64,000 nt of DNA from Brachybacterium subflavum (GTDB lineage: Bacteria > Actinomycetota > Actinomycetes > Actinomycetales > Dermabacteraceae): the NCBI RefSeq assembly GCF_009299795.1, contig NZ_VIGP01000001.1, positions 62,001 through 126,000 of the forward strand, read 5' to 3'. The notes beneath the pieces are model-generated. The model did no database searches, was not told the origin of the DNA, and saw only the letters and a list, made by a program, of their open reading frames with translations. Both the position numbers and the translations under genes were made by a program. Positions 20,567 to 29,808 of the stretch are shown here, one piece after another (within the stretch, counting starts at the first letter, position 1; every line of letters starts with the position of its first letter).

Positions 20567-22456
20567 ATGCCTGCCCTGCTCGAGCCCACCCCCGAGGGAT
20601 TCCTCCGCGGGGGCGAGCCCCACCAGATCGTCTCCGGCGCGATCCACTACTTCCGTGTGCATCCGGACCAGTGGCGCGACCGCCTGCGCCGTCTGGTCGC
20701 GATGGGCTGCGACACCGTGGAGACCTACGTGGCCTGGAACGTCCACCAGCCCGCGCCCGAGACCGTCACCTTCGAGGGCATCGCCGACCTCGGGCGCTTC
20801 CTCGACATCGCCGCTCAGGAGGGGCTGGATGCGATCGTGCGCCCGGGCCCGTTCATCTGCGCCGAGTGGGAGAACGGCGGATTCCCCGGCTGGGTGCTGC
20901 GCGAGCAGGGCGTGCGCCTGCGCACCCGCGACGCGGCCTATCTGCGCCTGGTCGACGACTGGTTCGACCAGCTCATCCCCGTGATCGCGCAGCGCCAGGC
21001 GTGCCGCGGCGGCAACGTCGTCATGGTCCAGGTCGAGAACGAGTACGGCTCCTTCGGCGACGACGCGGTCTACCTCGCGCACCTGCGCGACGGCCTGCGG
21101 GCCCGCGGCATCGACGAGCTCCTGGTGACCTCCGACGGCCCCGCGCGCATGTGGCTGACGGCCGGAACGGTCGAGGGCGTCCTGCCCACCGTGAACTTCG
21201 GGTCCCGCACCCTGGACGTGCTCGAGATGGCGAGGCGCGAGCTGCCGGACCAGCCCCTGATGTGCATGGAGTTCTGGAACGGCTGGTTCGACCACTGGGG
21301 CGAGAGCCACCACTCCCGCGACGCCGCGAGCGCCGCCTCCGAGCTCGAGGACATGCTCGCGCACGGCATGAGCGTGAACTTCTACATGGCCCTCGGCGGC
21401 ACGAACTTCGGGCTCACCGCGGGCGCGAACCACGACGGCGGCCTCCAGCCCACGACCACGAGCTACGACTATGACGCGCCGATCGCCGAGGACGGCCGTC
21501 TCACCGAGAAGTTCCATGCCTTCCGCGAGGTCATCGCCCGCCACCGCGACCTCCCGCCGCTCGAGAAGCAGCTGGCGGAGCTCGGCCTCGAGGCGGAGCC
21601 GGCCGCCCTGCCCGCGCGCGAGGTGCGCATCGAGCGCGTGGCGGCGCTGCGCGATGCCGAGCGCTTCACCCGCACCGCCCCCGTCCACATCGCGCCGCCC
21701 GCCTTCGAGGACCTCGGGCTCGAGCGCGGCATGGTCCGCTACTCGCGCGAGGTCGAGATCGAGGCCCGCGAGCAGGCCGACGGCACCCGCACCCTCGCCC
21801 CGCTCACGCTCTACGGCCTCGCCGACCGCGCGTGGGTGTTCGTCGACGGGATCGCCGCCGGCTCCGTGGGCGTGGGCGCGCGGGGATCGGCCGACGAGTC
21901 GCTGGTCGGGGAGAGCGAGCCCGCCGTCGTGGAGCTCGCGCCGCTCGTGGACCGCCTGCTGCCCGGCGGCGGGAACCGCACGGTGCGCGTCGAGATCCTC
22001 GTGGAGAACCTCGCCCGCGTGAACTTCGGCCCCTACCTGGGCGGACGCAAGGGCATCCTGCGCGGCGTCTGGGACCGCGTCCGCTTCCTGGGCGACTGGG
22101 AGGCCGACCCCTGGCCCCTCGAGGAGATGGGGGAGGAGCTCGCCGGCATCGCCGCCGAGGCGGATCCCACCACGCAGTCCCCGTCGGCCGAGCCCGCCGA
22201 TGACCTGCCCGTCCTGGTCGCCGCCTCCTTCGAGGCCGAGCGCAGCGCCGACGCGCACCTGGACCTCTCCGCCGCCGGCCACGGCGTCGCCTACGTCAAC
22301 GGGCACTGCGTGGGCCGGTACTGGAGCGTCGGACCCCAGCAGTCGCTGTACGTTCCCTCCCCCTGGGTGCGCGAGGGCCGCAACGAGGTGCTGCTGCTGG
22401 ATCTCGACGCGATCCCCGCCCGGCTCGCCCTCGCCGAGCGCCCGTTCTTCGACTGA
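20567..22456 (+). CDS. Glycoside hydrolase family 35 beta-galactosidase
   Basis: A protein of 629 residues with no signal peptide, so intracellular. The GH35 barrel starts at once: QIVSGAIHYFRVHPDQWRDR, then YVAWNVHQP and RPGPFICAEWENGGFPGW. The acid/base Glu159 lies in QVENEYG and the nucleophile Glu235 in MCMEFWNGWFDHWG. C-terminal beta domains include the galactose-binding-like VAYVNGHCVGRYW segment. The enzyme removes terminal beta-galactose, retaining the anomeric configuration. It heads the sugar locus with a sulfatase and importer downstream. The stop codon lies in a 19-bp tandem duplication. Confidence 0.95.
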   Translation: MPALLEPTPEGFLRGGEPHQIVSGAIHYFRVHPDQWRDRLRRLVAMGCDTVETYVAWNVHQPAPETVTFEGIADLGRFLDIAAQEGLDAIVRPGPFICAEWENGGFPGWVLREQGVRLRTRDAAYLRLVDDWFDQLIPVIAQRQACRGGNVVMVQVENEYGSFGDDAVYLAHLRDGLRARGIDELLVTSDGPARMWLTAGTVEGVLPTVNFGSRTLDVLEMARRELPDQPLMCMEFWNGWFDHWGESHHSRDAASAASELEDMLAHGMSVNFYMALGGTNFGLTAGANHDGGLQPTTTSYDYDAPIAEDGRLTEKFHAFREVIARHRDLPPLEKQLAELGLEAEPAALPAREVRIERVAALRDAERFTRTAPVHIAPPAFEDLGLERGMVRYSREVEIEAREQADGTRTLAPLTLYGLADRAWVFVDGIAAGSVGVGARGSADESLVGESEPAVVELAPLVDRLLPGGGNRTVRVEILVENLARVNFGPYLGGRKGILRGVWDRVRFLGDWEADPWPLEEMGEELAGIAAEADPTTQSPSAEPADDLPVLVAASFEAERSADAHLDLSAAGHGVAYVNGHCVGRYWSVGPQQSLYVPSPWVREGRNEVLLLDLDAIPARLALAERPFFD

Positions 22457-22483
22457 GCGCCCGGTCTTCGACTGAGCGCCCGG
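22446..22483 (+). repeat. 19-bp tandem duplication covering a stop codon
   Basis: TCTTCGACTGAGCGCCCGG occurs twice in a row, so the end of the beta-galactosidase gene with its TGA is duplicated just downstream. Confidence 0.9.
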
Positions 22484-22589
22484 TCACCGACCCGCCAAGC
22501 GGCCGCCGGCCGGCCGAGGCGTCGGCGAAGCGCACGACCATCGACTCACCACCGCGCGCGTTGTGCGCACATGACGGACGGAGGAACGG

Positions 22590-24076
22590 ATGCCTGACAC
22601 GAGCACGACCGGTGGCGCCCCCGATCAGCGCCAGCGCCCGAACATCCTGCTGATCGTCTCGGACGACCACGGGTACGGCGATCTGGGTCTGCGCGGCAGC
22701 GATCCGGAGGTCTCCACCCCGCACCTCGACGCCCTCGCGGCGTCGGGGCGGCTGTACGACAACGCGTACGTGACCGCACCGATCTGCAGCCCGTCGCGCG
22801 CGGGCCTCATCGCGGGCCAGTACCAGGAGCGCTGGGGCGCGCACTGGTTCACGGACTCCGCGATGCCCCCGCAGGCCGTGCCGTCGCTCGCCGAGCTGCT
22901 GGGGGAGCGCGGGTACCGCACGGGCTACTTCGGCAAGATCCACTACGGCCAGGACAGGCCCGGCGATCGCGCCTGCCCGCCACACCACGGCTTCGACACC
23001 TCCTTCTACGGCGTGGCCGCGCTCTCGATGGGCCGCCTGCACTACCTCCACCACTCCCGTGCGCACGAGGAGGCCTACGGCGAGGCCGCCGAGCGCCACG
23101 GCGTCTCCCCGATGTGGGAGGGCGAGGGTGAGCAGACCTGGGAGGTCGACTGCGAGCGCCACCTCACCGAGGAGTTTGTCCAGCGCGCGATCGACTTCGC
23201 CGGCGATGGCCGCGGGGAGGGGGCCGACGGCGCGACCGGGGCCGAGGGCCCTTCTTCGCGATGGTCGCCTTCAACGCGGTCCACAACTTCACCTGGCAGC
23301 TCCCGCAGCACGAGCTCGACGCCCGCGGCCTGCCCTCCCATCCCGACTTCGACGCCGAGACCAACGACTACCTCGACTGGTACGACGGGGCGGTCGAGCC
23401 GAACCTCGAGAACGGCCGCGCCTACTACCTGGCCCAGCTCGAGATCATGGACCGCGAGATCGGGCGCCTGATGGCGCACCTCGAGGAGACCGGCCAGCGC
23501 GAGAACACCCTGGTGGTCTACATGACCGACAACGGCGGCTCGCACTGCAACTACGGGCGCAACACCCCGCTCGAGGGCAGCAAGTACACGCTCTACGAGG
23601 GCGGCGTGCGCACCCCGCTGATCATCTCCTGGCCCGGCGCGACCGAACCGGGATCCGTGTCGAAGTCCCTGGTCAGCTCGCTCGACCTGATGCCGACCTT
23701 CATCGGCGCCAGCGGCGTCCCCCTCGCGGCCGACGGCGTGTGCGACGGGATCGACCTGCGCGACTCGCTGCGCGACCCCGAGGCGCCGGTGCACGTCTCC
23801 CTGCACTTCGACACCGGCTTCCAGTGGGCCGTGCGCACGCGCGACTGGAAGCTGCGGTTCGTGGACCCGGAATCCCGGGCGCGGGCGAGCATCCTCCAGG
23901 TCGAGCACACGGACATCGGCAGCGGTATGCAGCTGAGCCCTGCGACCGACGACCTCGCGGGCCTCGACGAGACCCGGGAGGTCTCGGCCGAGCACCCCGA
24001 GGCGCTCGCGCACCTGCAGCGGCTGCACGAGTCCTGGCGGGCGGAGATGGAGGCCTCGGCCGCCCGCCTCCCCTGA
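22590..24076 (+). pseudogene. Cys-type sulfatase with a frameshift
   Basis: Two frames together give one sulfatase of about 495 residues. The first (from ATG 22590) has PNILLIVSDDHGYGDLG with the metal-binding Asp pair, then ICSPSRAGLIAGQY, where Cys66 of the CxPSR signature would be converted to formylglycine. The second, from about 23245 to 24076, carries on with MVAFNAVHNFTW, VVYMTDNGGSH and GGVRTPLIISWPG. The join is at GAGGGCCCTTCTTCG near 23250: one extra C would restore Gly-Pro-Phe-Phe, the usual family sequence. The lost base lies at the end of a Gly/Asp/Ala-rich low-complexity run. Either a real one-base deletion or a sequencing error. Placed after GH35, it would remove sulfate from a galactose-type glycan. 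Confidence 0.85.
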
Positions 24077-24117
24077 GCGCGGCGTGGCCGACGGGCGAGC
24101 CAGAGGGAGCCGTGAGA

Positions 24118-24182
24118 CCGACGATGACCAGGTTGTCTCACCGGAACGGCTCGTTCCGGTGAGAAAACCTGGTCATCGTCGG
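24118..24182. terminator. 65-bp stem-loop, 31-base arms with one mismatch
   Basis: The arm starting CCGACGATGACCAGGTT at 24118 pairs with 24152-24182 except for one G/T position; the loop is three bases. It separates the convergent sulfatase and binding-protein genes. Confidence 0.75.
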
Positions 24183-24316
24183 CGGGCGCGGGCTTGGGCT
24201 TGCGCGGGCTTGGGCTTGCGCGGGCGCGGGCGCGGGCGTGGGCTTGGGCTTGCGCGGGCGGGGGCGTGGGCGTGGGCTTGCGCGGGCGCGGGCGCGGGCG
24301 GGGGCGCGGGCGTGGG
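24183..24316. repeat. Degenerate hexamer tandem repeat (GGGCNN)
   Basis: About 22 units of GGGCTT, GGGCGC, GGGCGT or GGGCGG in tandem, with GCGCGGGCTTGGGCTT blocks repeated at a higher level. It lies in the gap between convergent genes and is not coding in any family I recognise. Confidence 0.85.
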
Positions 24317-24349
24317 CGACCGTGAGGGCCGTCGGCCCGCCTCAGTCCG

Positions 24350-25993
24350 TCACTTGGCCTTGGGATCCTTGGTGACCGGGACGTCCGCGGGGAGGACCTC
24401 GGCGTACTCCTCGAGGATCTTCTTGCCGCCGCCCTCCTCCCAGGTCTTCAGGGCCTTCTTGAAGTCGTCGATGGTCTTGCGGCCCTGGATGACGTCGTCG
24501 CGCACGTCGTTCAGGCGGGTGCCGATCTCCGTGCCCTTGGACGAGGCCGTGTCGGAGTACAGGCCCTTGATCGGGGACTGCGCCGCGTTCTCGAGCAGCT
24601 TCTTCTCCTGCTCATAGATGTACTCGGAGTCGTCGGCGATGGGGTTGTAGATGACGCCCTCGCCCGAGGCCATGATCTCCAGAGCGCTCTGGAGACCGGG
24701 CACGTTGGTCTCGCCGTCCTCGGTGAGGGCGTAGTTGCCGTCCTTGACCTCGTACTCCTCGCCTTCGCGACCCCAGTTGACCGTCATGTACTCCTCGGTC
24801 CCGAAGGGCGCAGAGAGGTAGTTGATGAGGTCCAGCAGCTCGCGGATCTTCTTCTCGTCGTCCGTCTTCTTCAGCGGTGTGAATCCCACGGTCCCGTAGC
24901 CCATGTCGTAGACCGGGGTGCGGTCCTTGTCCGCGGCGAAGGGGACGAGGATGTCGGCCAGCAGGTCCTTGTTATAGCTGCGGTAGTCGGAGGCGCCGCG
25001 CGGGCCCACCGACACGACCGCGCCGATCGTCCCGTTGGAGAAGTACTGGGAGGACTCGGCGAGGTTCAGGTCCGGGTAGAAGACGCCGGCCTTGAAGACC
25101 TTCTGCGCGTACTCGAGGGTCTCGAGGTATTCGTCGGTCTGGTACTGCGCGGTGAGCGTGCGGTCCTCGTTCACGCGGTACCCCGTGGGCACGCCGAACC
25201 ACTCGCCGAACATGTGGAAGGCGTTGGGCAGGAAGGGCTCGAGCGCCCAGCGCTTGCCCTTGATCGAGACGTCCTTGCACTTCTCGAGGAACTCGTCGGC
25301 GTCGTTGAACGAGAAGCCGTCGACGTCCTTCCACACGTCGGGGTTGCCCAGGTAGACCTGCCCGAAGGGGGTGGAGGGGATCGGGGCGCCCCAGATCTTG
25401 CCGTTGACCACGGCGGTGCGCCACGAGCTCGGCGTGAGCGCGGCGAGGTTGCCCCATTCGAGCACCTTGTCCCCCGAGAGGTACTCGGTGAGGTCGGTGA
25501 ACTGCGACTCGAGCATCGGGCCGACGTTCGGGATGCCCTGGTTCGGCGGCACCCACATGAGGTCGGGCAGGTCGCCGGAGGCGAGGATCGTCGCGAACTT
25601 GTCCGGGTAGGAGTCGATGACGACCTGCATGTCCAGGGTGCCGCCGAGCTGCGTGTTCAGGTTCTTCCAGAAAGGGTTCGACTTCATCGGCGGCGGGGGC
25701 GTCTGGAAGGTCTGCGTGAGCGCCTTGATGGTGCCCGAGGTGATGGGCTTCTTGTCCGTGGTCTTCAGGAGCTTCTCGGGAGCCTTCAGGAAGACGTTGT
25801 GCAGGCCCTTCTCGTTGCCCTTCAGGTCCGGCGTGAGGCCGTCGAGGGCCTTGTAGGTCGGAAGCTCGACCTCGGCCGACTTCTTCGCACCGCCGGACCG
25901 GCTGGAGCTCGCGGTGCAGGCGCCCGCGCCGACGGTGACTGCGGCGGCGCCTCCGGCGGCGAGGAGCTGACGACGTCCGATCTCGAAGCTCAT
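24350..25993 (-). CDS. Substrate-binding lipoprotein of an Lpl-type sugar importer
   Basis: A protein of 547 residues, longer than usual family 1 binding proteins and like the LipO/YtcQ group. The ATG at 25993 follows GAAAGGA. The signal is RRQLLAAGGAAAVTVGAGAC with a lipobox Cys; a Ser-rich spacer follows. The body includes MVVIDSYPDKF-like MQVVIDSYPDKFATILASGD and DLMWVPPN. It is followed by two permeases in the order permease-permease-binding protein on the minus strand, so it is the last gene of the operon here. No ATPase gene is present. Confidence 0.92.
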   Translation of the reverse strand: MSFEIGRRQLLAAGGAAAVTVGAGACTASSSRSGGAKKSAEVELPTYKALDGLTPDLKGNEKGLHNVFLKAPEKLLKTTDKKPITSGTIKALTQTFQTPPPPMKSNPFWKNLNTQLGGTLDMQVVIDSYPDKFATILASGDLPDLMWVPPNQGIPNVGPMLESQFTDLTEYLSGDKVLEWGNLAALTPSSWRTAVVNGKIWGAPIPSTPFGQVYLGNPDVWKDVDGFSFNDADEFLEKCKDVSIKGKRWALEPFLPNAFHMFGEWFGVPTGYRVNEDRTLTAQYQTDEYLETLEYAQKVFKAGVFYPDLNLAESSQYFSNGTIGAVVSVGPRGASDYRSYNKDLLADILVPFAADKDRTPVYDMGYGTVGFTPLKKTDDEKKIRELLDLINYLSAPFGTEEYMTVNWGREGEEYEVKDGNYALTEDGETNVPGLQSALEIMASGEGVIYNPIADDSEYIYEQEKKLLENAAQSPIKGLYSDTASSKGTEIGTRLNDVRDDVIQGRKTIDDFKKALKTWEEGGGKKILEEYAEVLPADVPVTKDPKAK

Positions 25994-26086
25994 GGTGTGT
26001 CCTTTCATCAGGGCCGCAGCGAAGCCACTGCGGAGCAGGAGGGGGGGGGAGGGAAGGTGAAGCAGCGGTGCCGGCGAGTGCGCGGT

Positions 26087-27112
26087 TCAGCCCTTGATGG
26101 CGCCGGTGATGACGCCCTTGGAGAAGTACTTCTGGAGGAACGGGTAGACGACCACGATCGGTGCGAGCGCCACGACGACGACGGCCATCTTGATCGACTG
26201 CGGGGGCGGGGCCTGCGAGACGCCGAGGGTGTCGGCGGTCATCGAGGACCCCTGGATGACGTAGCTGCGCAGGATCATCTGGATCGGCCACAGCGACTGG
26301 TCGTTGATGTACAGCAGGGCATTGAAGAACGAGTTCCAGAAGCCGACCGCGTAGAACAGGCCGATCACGGCGATCACGGCCTTGGACAGGGGCAGCACGA
26401 TCCGCAGCAGGACGGTGAAGTCGCTCGCGCCGTCGATCTTCGCGGACTCGAGGAGCTCCTTGGGGATCCCCATGAAGAAGGAGCGCATAACGATGAAGTT
26501 GAAGCCCGCGAACAGTCCCGGCAGGATCAGCGACCAGATCGTGTTCAGCAGGTGCAGCTCCTTGATCATGAGGTACATCGGGATCAGGCCGGGGCTGAAG
26601 AACAGGGTCACGATGATCGCCATCAGCATCGGCTTGCCGAAGAGCACCGGGCGGCTGAGCGCGTAGGCCATCGTGATCGTCACGAAGAGTGCGAGCAGGG
26701 TGCCCACCAGCGTGATGAACACGCTGACGCCGATCGCGCGGAACACCAGCGGGCTCTTGAAGATGGTGCGGTAGGCCTCGAGGGTCGGGTCCGTCGGGAA
26801 CAGCACGTAGCCGCCGGCGTCCCGGATCTGGTCGCTCGAGGCGAACGAGGTCGAGACGACCACGAGCATGGGCACCACGATCGAGATCGTCACGACCGCG
26901 ATCAGCAGGCACTTGAGCACGGTGAGCCCGGGCGTCGGCTTCTCCATCCAGGCGGCGCGCTCGCTGCGGCCGAAGGCGCGGGCCCAGATCCGCTCGTGCA
27001 GCGAGCGGTCGTCCGTCGCGGCGGCGGATCGGCTCGCTGCGGAGGCGGCCGACGGGGCCGCGGCGTCGTTCTCGTCGACCTCGGGGGCCGGTATGGTCAT
27101 GTGCTCGCTCAT
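26087..27112 (-). CDS. Lpl-type sugar ABC transporter permease (LplC/YtcP-like)
   Basis: A protein of 341 residues with a 65-residue Ala/Asp-rich cytoplasmic N-terminus, then six helices starting VLKCLLIAVVTISIVVPMLV. The EAA loop reads ELLESAKIDGASDFTVLLRI. Its ATG overlaps the upstream permease stop by four bases. It pairs with that permease to form the membrane channel. Confidence 0.92.
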   Translation of the reverse strand: MSEHMTIPAPEVDENDAAAPSAASAASRSAAATDDRSLHERIWARAFGRSERAAWMEKPTPGLTVLKCLLIAVVTISIVVPMLVVVSTSFASSDQIRDAGGYVLFPTDPTLEAYRTIFKSPLVFRAIGVSVFITLVGTLLALFVTITMAYALSRPVLFGKPMLMAIIVTLFFSPGLIPMYLMIKELHLLNTIWSLILPGLFAGFNFIVMRSFFMGIPKELLESAKIDGASDFTVLLRIVLPLSKAVIAVIGLFYAVGFWNSFFNALLYINDQSLWPIQMILRSYVIQGSSMTADTLGVSQAPPPQSIKMAVVVVALAPIVVVYPFLQKYFSKGVITGAIKG

Positions 27113-28140
27113 CGCGCGCTCCCTCGGTAGATGCCGTCCTCGCCGAGCATGTGGGCGAACTTGTTGGCCAGCAGGACGAGGATCGTGCCGACCACCCCCT
27201 TGGCGAGGCCGGCGGCCGCGCCCATCGACCAGTCGCCGCCGATCACGCCCGTGTAGTAGGAGTAGGTGTCCAGGACCTCCGAGGCGTCGGCGCCCACGGC
27301 GTCCCGCTGGAGGATGAACTGCTCGAAGCCGACGGTGAGGATCGAGCCCAGGTTCAGGATCAGCAGCAGCACGATGACCGGGCGCATGCCCGGCAGCGTG
27401 ATGTGCCAGATGCGGCGGAAGCGTCCCGCGCCGTCGGCCGCGGCCGATTCGTAGAGCGCCGGGTCGATGCTCGCGAGCGCCGCGAGGAAGATGATCATTC
27501 CCCAGCCGGCGTCCTTCCAGACGTTCTCGAGTGCGACCAGGAACGGGAAGGTGCTCGGGTTGGTCATGAACGGGATCGCGTCCATGCCGTGGGTCAGCAG
27601 GAACTTGTTGATGAAGCCCGCGCCGCCCAGCATCTGCTGGAACAGGGCGATGACCAGCACCCACGAGAGGAAGTGGGGGAGGTAGACGATCGACTGGAAC
27701 GCCTTGCGCAGGCGTGGGGTGACCATCGAGTCCACGACGAGCGCGAGGACGATCGGCACCGGGAAGAACAGCACCAGCTGGACGACAGCGAGGATCAGCG
27801 TGTTCTTCAGCGCCAGGAAGAACCGGCTGTCGTCGAACAGGTCGATGAAGTTCTGCATCGCCATGTACGGCGCCTCGGTGATCTTGAGGTAGGGCTGGTA
27901 GTCCTGGAAGGCGATCACGTTGCCGAGGATGGGGATGTAGAAGAACAGCAGCAGGCACAGCGCGCCCGGGATCATCAGGACGAGCATCTGCCAGTCGCGT
28001 CGCAGGCGCACCCCGAACGGGTCCTTGGGCTTGCGTGGTGCGCGACCCTTCCTGCCGCTGCGCGAGGGGCTGCTCGCGCTCTGCGTGCGCAGCGCGATCG
28101 CCTCCCCCTCCGCGGCTGTCGCCGGCGTCGTCTGGCTCAT
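27109..28140 (-). CDS. Lpl-type sugar ABC transporter permease (LplB-like)
   Basis: A protein of 343 residues, first gene of the importer operon, with AGGAGA before the ATG at 28140. An N-terminal basic stretch (SGRKGRAPRKPKDP) precedes helices starting LMIPGALCLLLFFYIP. The EAA loop is LYESAAADGAGRFRRIWHIT. The 274-base divergent region upstream (28141-28414) is AT-richer than average around 28200-28260 and probably holds promoters for this operon and the oxidoreductase. Confidence 0.92.
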   Translation of the reverse strand: MSQTTPATAAEGEAIALRTQSASSPSRSGRKGRAPRKPKDPFGVRLRRDWQMLVLMIPGALCLLLFFYIPILGNVIAFQDYQPYLKITEAPYMAMQNFIDLFDDSRFFLALKNTLILAVVQLVLFFPVPIVLALVVDSMVTPRLRKAFQSIVYLPHFLSWVLVIALFQQMLGGAGFINKFLLTHGMDAIPFMTNPSTFPFLVALENVWKDAGWGMIIFLAALASIDPALYESAAADGAGRFRRIWHITLPGMRPVIVLLLILNLGSILTVGFEQFILQRDAVGADASEVLDTYSYYTGVIGGDWSMGAAAGLAKGVVGTILVLLANKFAHMLGEDGIYRGSAR

Positions 28141-28414
28141 GGGTCTCCTCGCAGTTCATGAGGCGGCCGGGCGGCCTCCCTGCCGAGCCTCGGTGCTTGA
28201 CAGGTTCTGGATGACAGTAAATGATCTTGGTCGCCGTGTAAATCCATTCACCATTTCGTGATCATCCGATGGTCCGAGCACCCCCGCTCCCGGCGTCGAC
28301 GCCGGAGGCCGTAGGGTCGCGAGCAGGCCCGATGTCCGACGGTGATGGGTGGACGCGCGAGCGTCGTGCCCGGACGGGCCTCGACCCCCACCATCGCGAA
28401 GGAGTGTGGTCCAC

Positions 28415-29587
28415 GTGGAGGACCTGCGGATCGGCATCATCGGCTACGGCGCGCGCGGCGGTCTGTCGCGGCATGCGCATCGGCCGGGGGAGGGGTCGCG
28501 GGTCACGGTCGTCGCCGACCCCTCGGAGCGCGGCCGGGAGGACGCCCGCGAGCGCTTCGGCGAGGAGGTCGCCTACGTCGCCTCGGTCGACGAGCTGCTG
28601 GCCGAGCACCAGGTCGATGCGGTGATGATCCTGGCCCCGGACTTCGCCCACGCCGGGATCGCCCTGCAGACCCTCGGCGCCGGGATCCCCACCTTCACCG
28701 AGAAGCCGATGGCGATCCGCGTCGAGGACACCGACGCCATGCTGCAGCTCGCGATGGAGAAGCGCACGCGGCTGTTCGTCGGCCACAACATGCGCCACAT
28801 GCCCGTGATCCGCCAGCTCAAGGCGATCGTCGACTCCGGGCGCATCGGGCGCGTGCGCGCGATCTGGTGCCGCCACTTCGTGGGCGCCGGCGGCGACTTC
28901 TACTTCAAGGACTGGCACGCCGAGCGCGCGCGGGCCACCAGCCTGCTGCTGCAGAAGGGCGCGCACGACATCGACGTCATCCACTGGCTCGCCGGCGGCT
29001 ACACCCGCCGTGTCTCCGGCATCGGCGACCTCGCCGTCTACGGCGACATCAGCGACCGCCGGGACAACTCCGACCGCCGCATGTGGGACTGGTACGACGA
29101 CTCCACCTGGCCGCCCACCGCCCAGAAGGAGCTGAACCCCACGATCGACGTCGAGGACATCTCGATGCTCAGCATGACCCTCGACAACGGCGTGCTCGCC
29201 TCTTACCAGCAGTGCCACTTCACGCCCGACTACTGGCGGAACTACACGGTGATCGGCGACGCCGGGCGCATCGAGAACATGGGCGACGGCGGCGGGGACC
29301 AGATCCACATCTGGGAGTCCCGCAGGAGCGGACCGGGCAGCCCCGACGCCGTCGAGGTCATCGACCGCGGCGACGGCGGCCACGGCGGCGCCGACCCCAA
29401 CCTCGTGGGCGAGTTCCTGCGCTTCGTGCGCGAGGGCGGCGCGACCGACGTCTCCGTGATCGCCGCCCGCGAGGCCGTCGCCACCGGCGTCTACGGGGCC
29501 GAGTCCATCCGCCACGGCGGCGTCCCCTACGACATCCCCGAGGTCCCGGCCGACGTGCGCGCCTACTTCGACGGCGGCCAGGCCTAA
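28415..29587 (+). CDS. Gfo/Idh/MocA family oxidoreductase
   Basis: A protein of 390 residues from the GTG at 28415, with AAGGAG ten bases before. The Rossmann fold opens RIGIIGYGARGGLSRHAH, followed by VVADPSERGREDAR. The family's EKP motif is kept in TFTEKPMAI (catalytic Lys), and the active-site His lies in KGAHDIDVIHWLAGG. These enzymes use NAD(P) to oxidise, reduce or epimerise sugars. It is divergent from the Lpl-type importer and so probably acts on the imported sugar. Exact substrate unknown. Confidence 0.92.
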   Translation: MEDLRIGIIGYGARGGLSRHAHRPGEGSRVTVVADPSERGREDARERFGEEVAYVASVDELLAEHQVDAVMILAPDFAHAGIALQTLGAGIPTFTEKPMAIRVEDTDAMLQLAMEKRTRLFVGHNMRHMPVIRQLKAIVDSGRIGRVRAIWCRHFVGAGGDFYFKDWHAERARATSLLLQKGAHDIDVIHWLAGGYTRRVSGIGDLAVYGDISDRRDNSDRRMWDWYDDSTWPPTAQKELNPTIDVEDISMLSMTLDNGVLASYQQCHFTPDYWRNYTVIGDAGRIENMGDGGGDQIHIWESRRSGPGSPDAVEVIDRGDGGHGGADPNLVGEFLRFVREGGATDVSVIAAREAVATGVYGAESIRHGGVPYDIPEVPADVRAYFDGGQA

Positions 29588-29650
29588 GGGTCCCCGCGCC
29601 CGCACCCGCACCCGCGCCCGCCATCCCGAGCGCCCGCCTCGTCGGTCCGT

Positions 29651-29711
29651 GGTCGATCTGACGTTCGGGTTGGAATTCGGCCCCGATTCCAACCCGAACG
29701 TCAGATCGACC
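29651..29711. repeat. 61-bp palindrome, copy 1
   Basis: Arms of 26 bases starting GGTCGATCTGACGTTCGGGT around a nine-base loop. An almost identical copy, differing only in the loop, is at 30943-31003. The two bracket the AbiEi/DUF559-like gene. Confidence 0.9.
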
Positions 29712-29715
29712 GGGC

Positions 29716-29757
29716 GGATCACGGATCACGGATCACGGATCACGGATCACGGATCAC
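29716..29757. repeat. Heptamer tandem repeat (GGATCAC)6
   Basis: Six perfect copies of GGATCAC directly after palindrome copy 1; non-coding. Confidence 0.9.
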
Positions 29758-29808
29758 GGGGCCGGGTCAGGGGCGTGGGGCCGGATCCTGGGGCTGGGGT
29801 CCGGGGCC

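Noticed and set aside
28141-28414. Operator ATGATC...GATCAT in the divergent importer/oxidoreductase promoter
   Set aside because: Six-base arms 33 bases apart are too weak to call.
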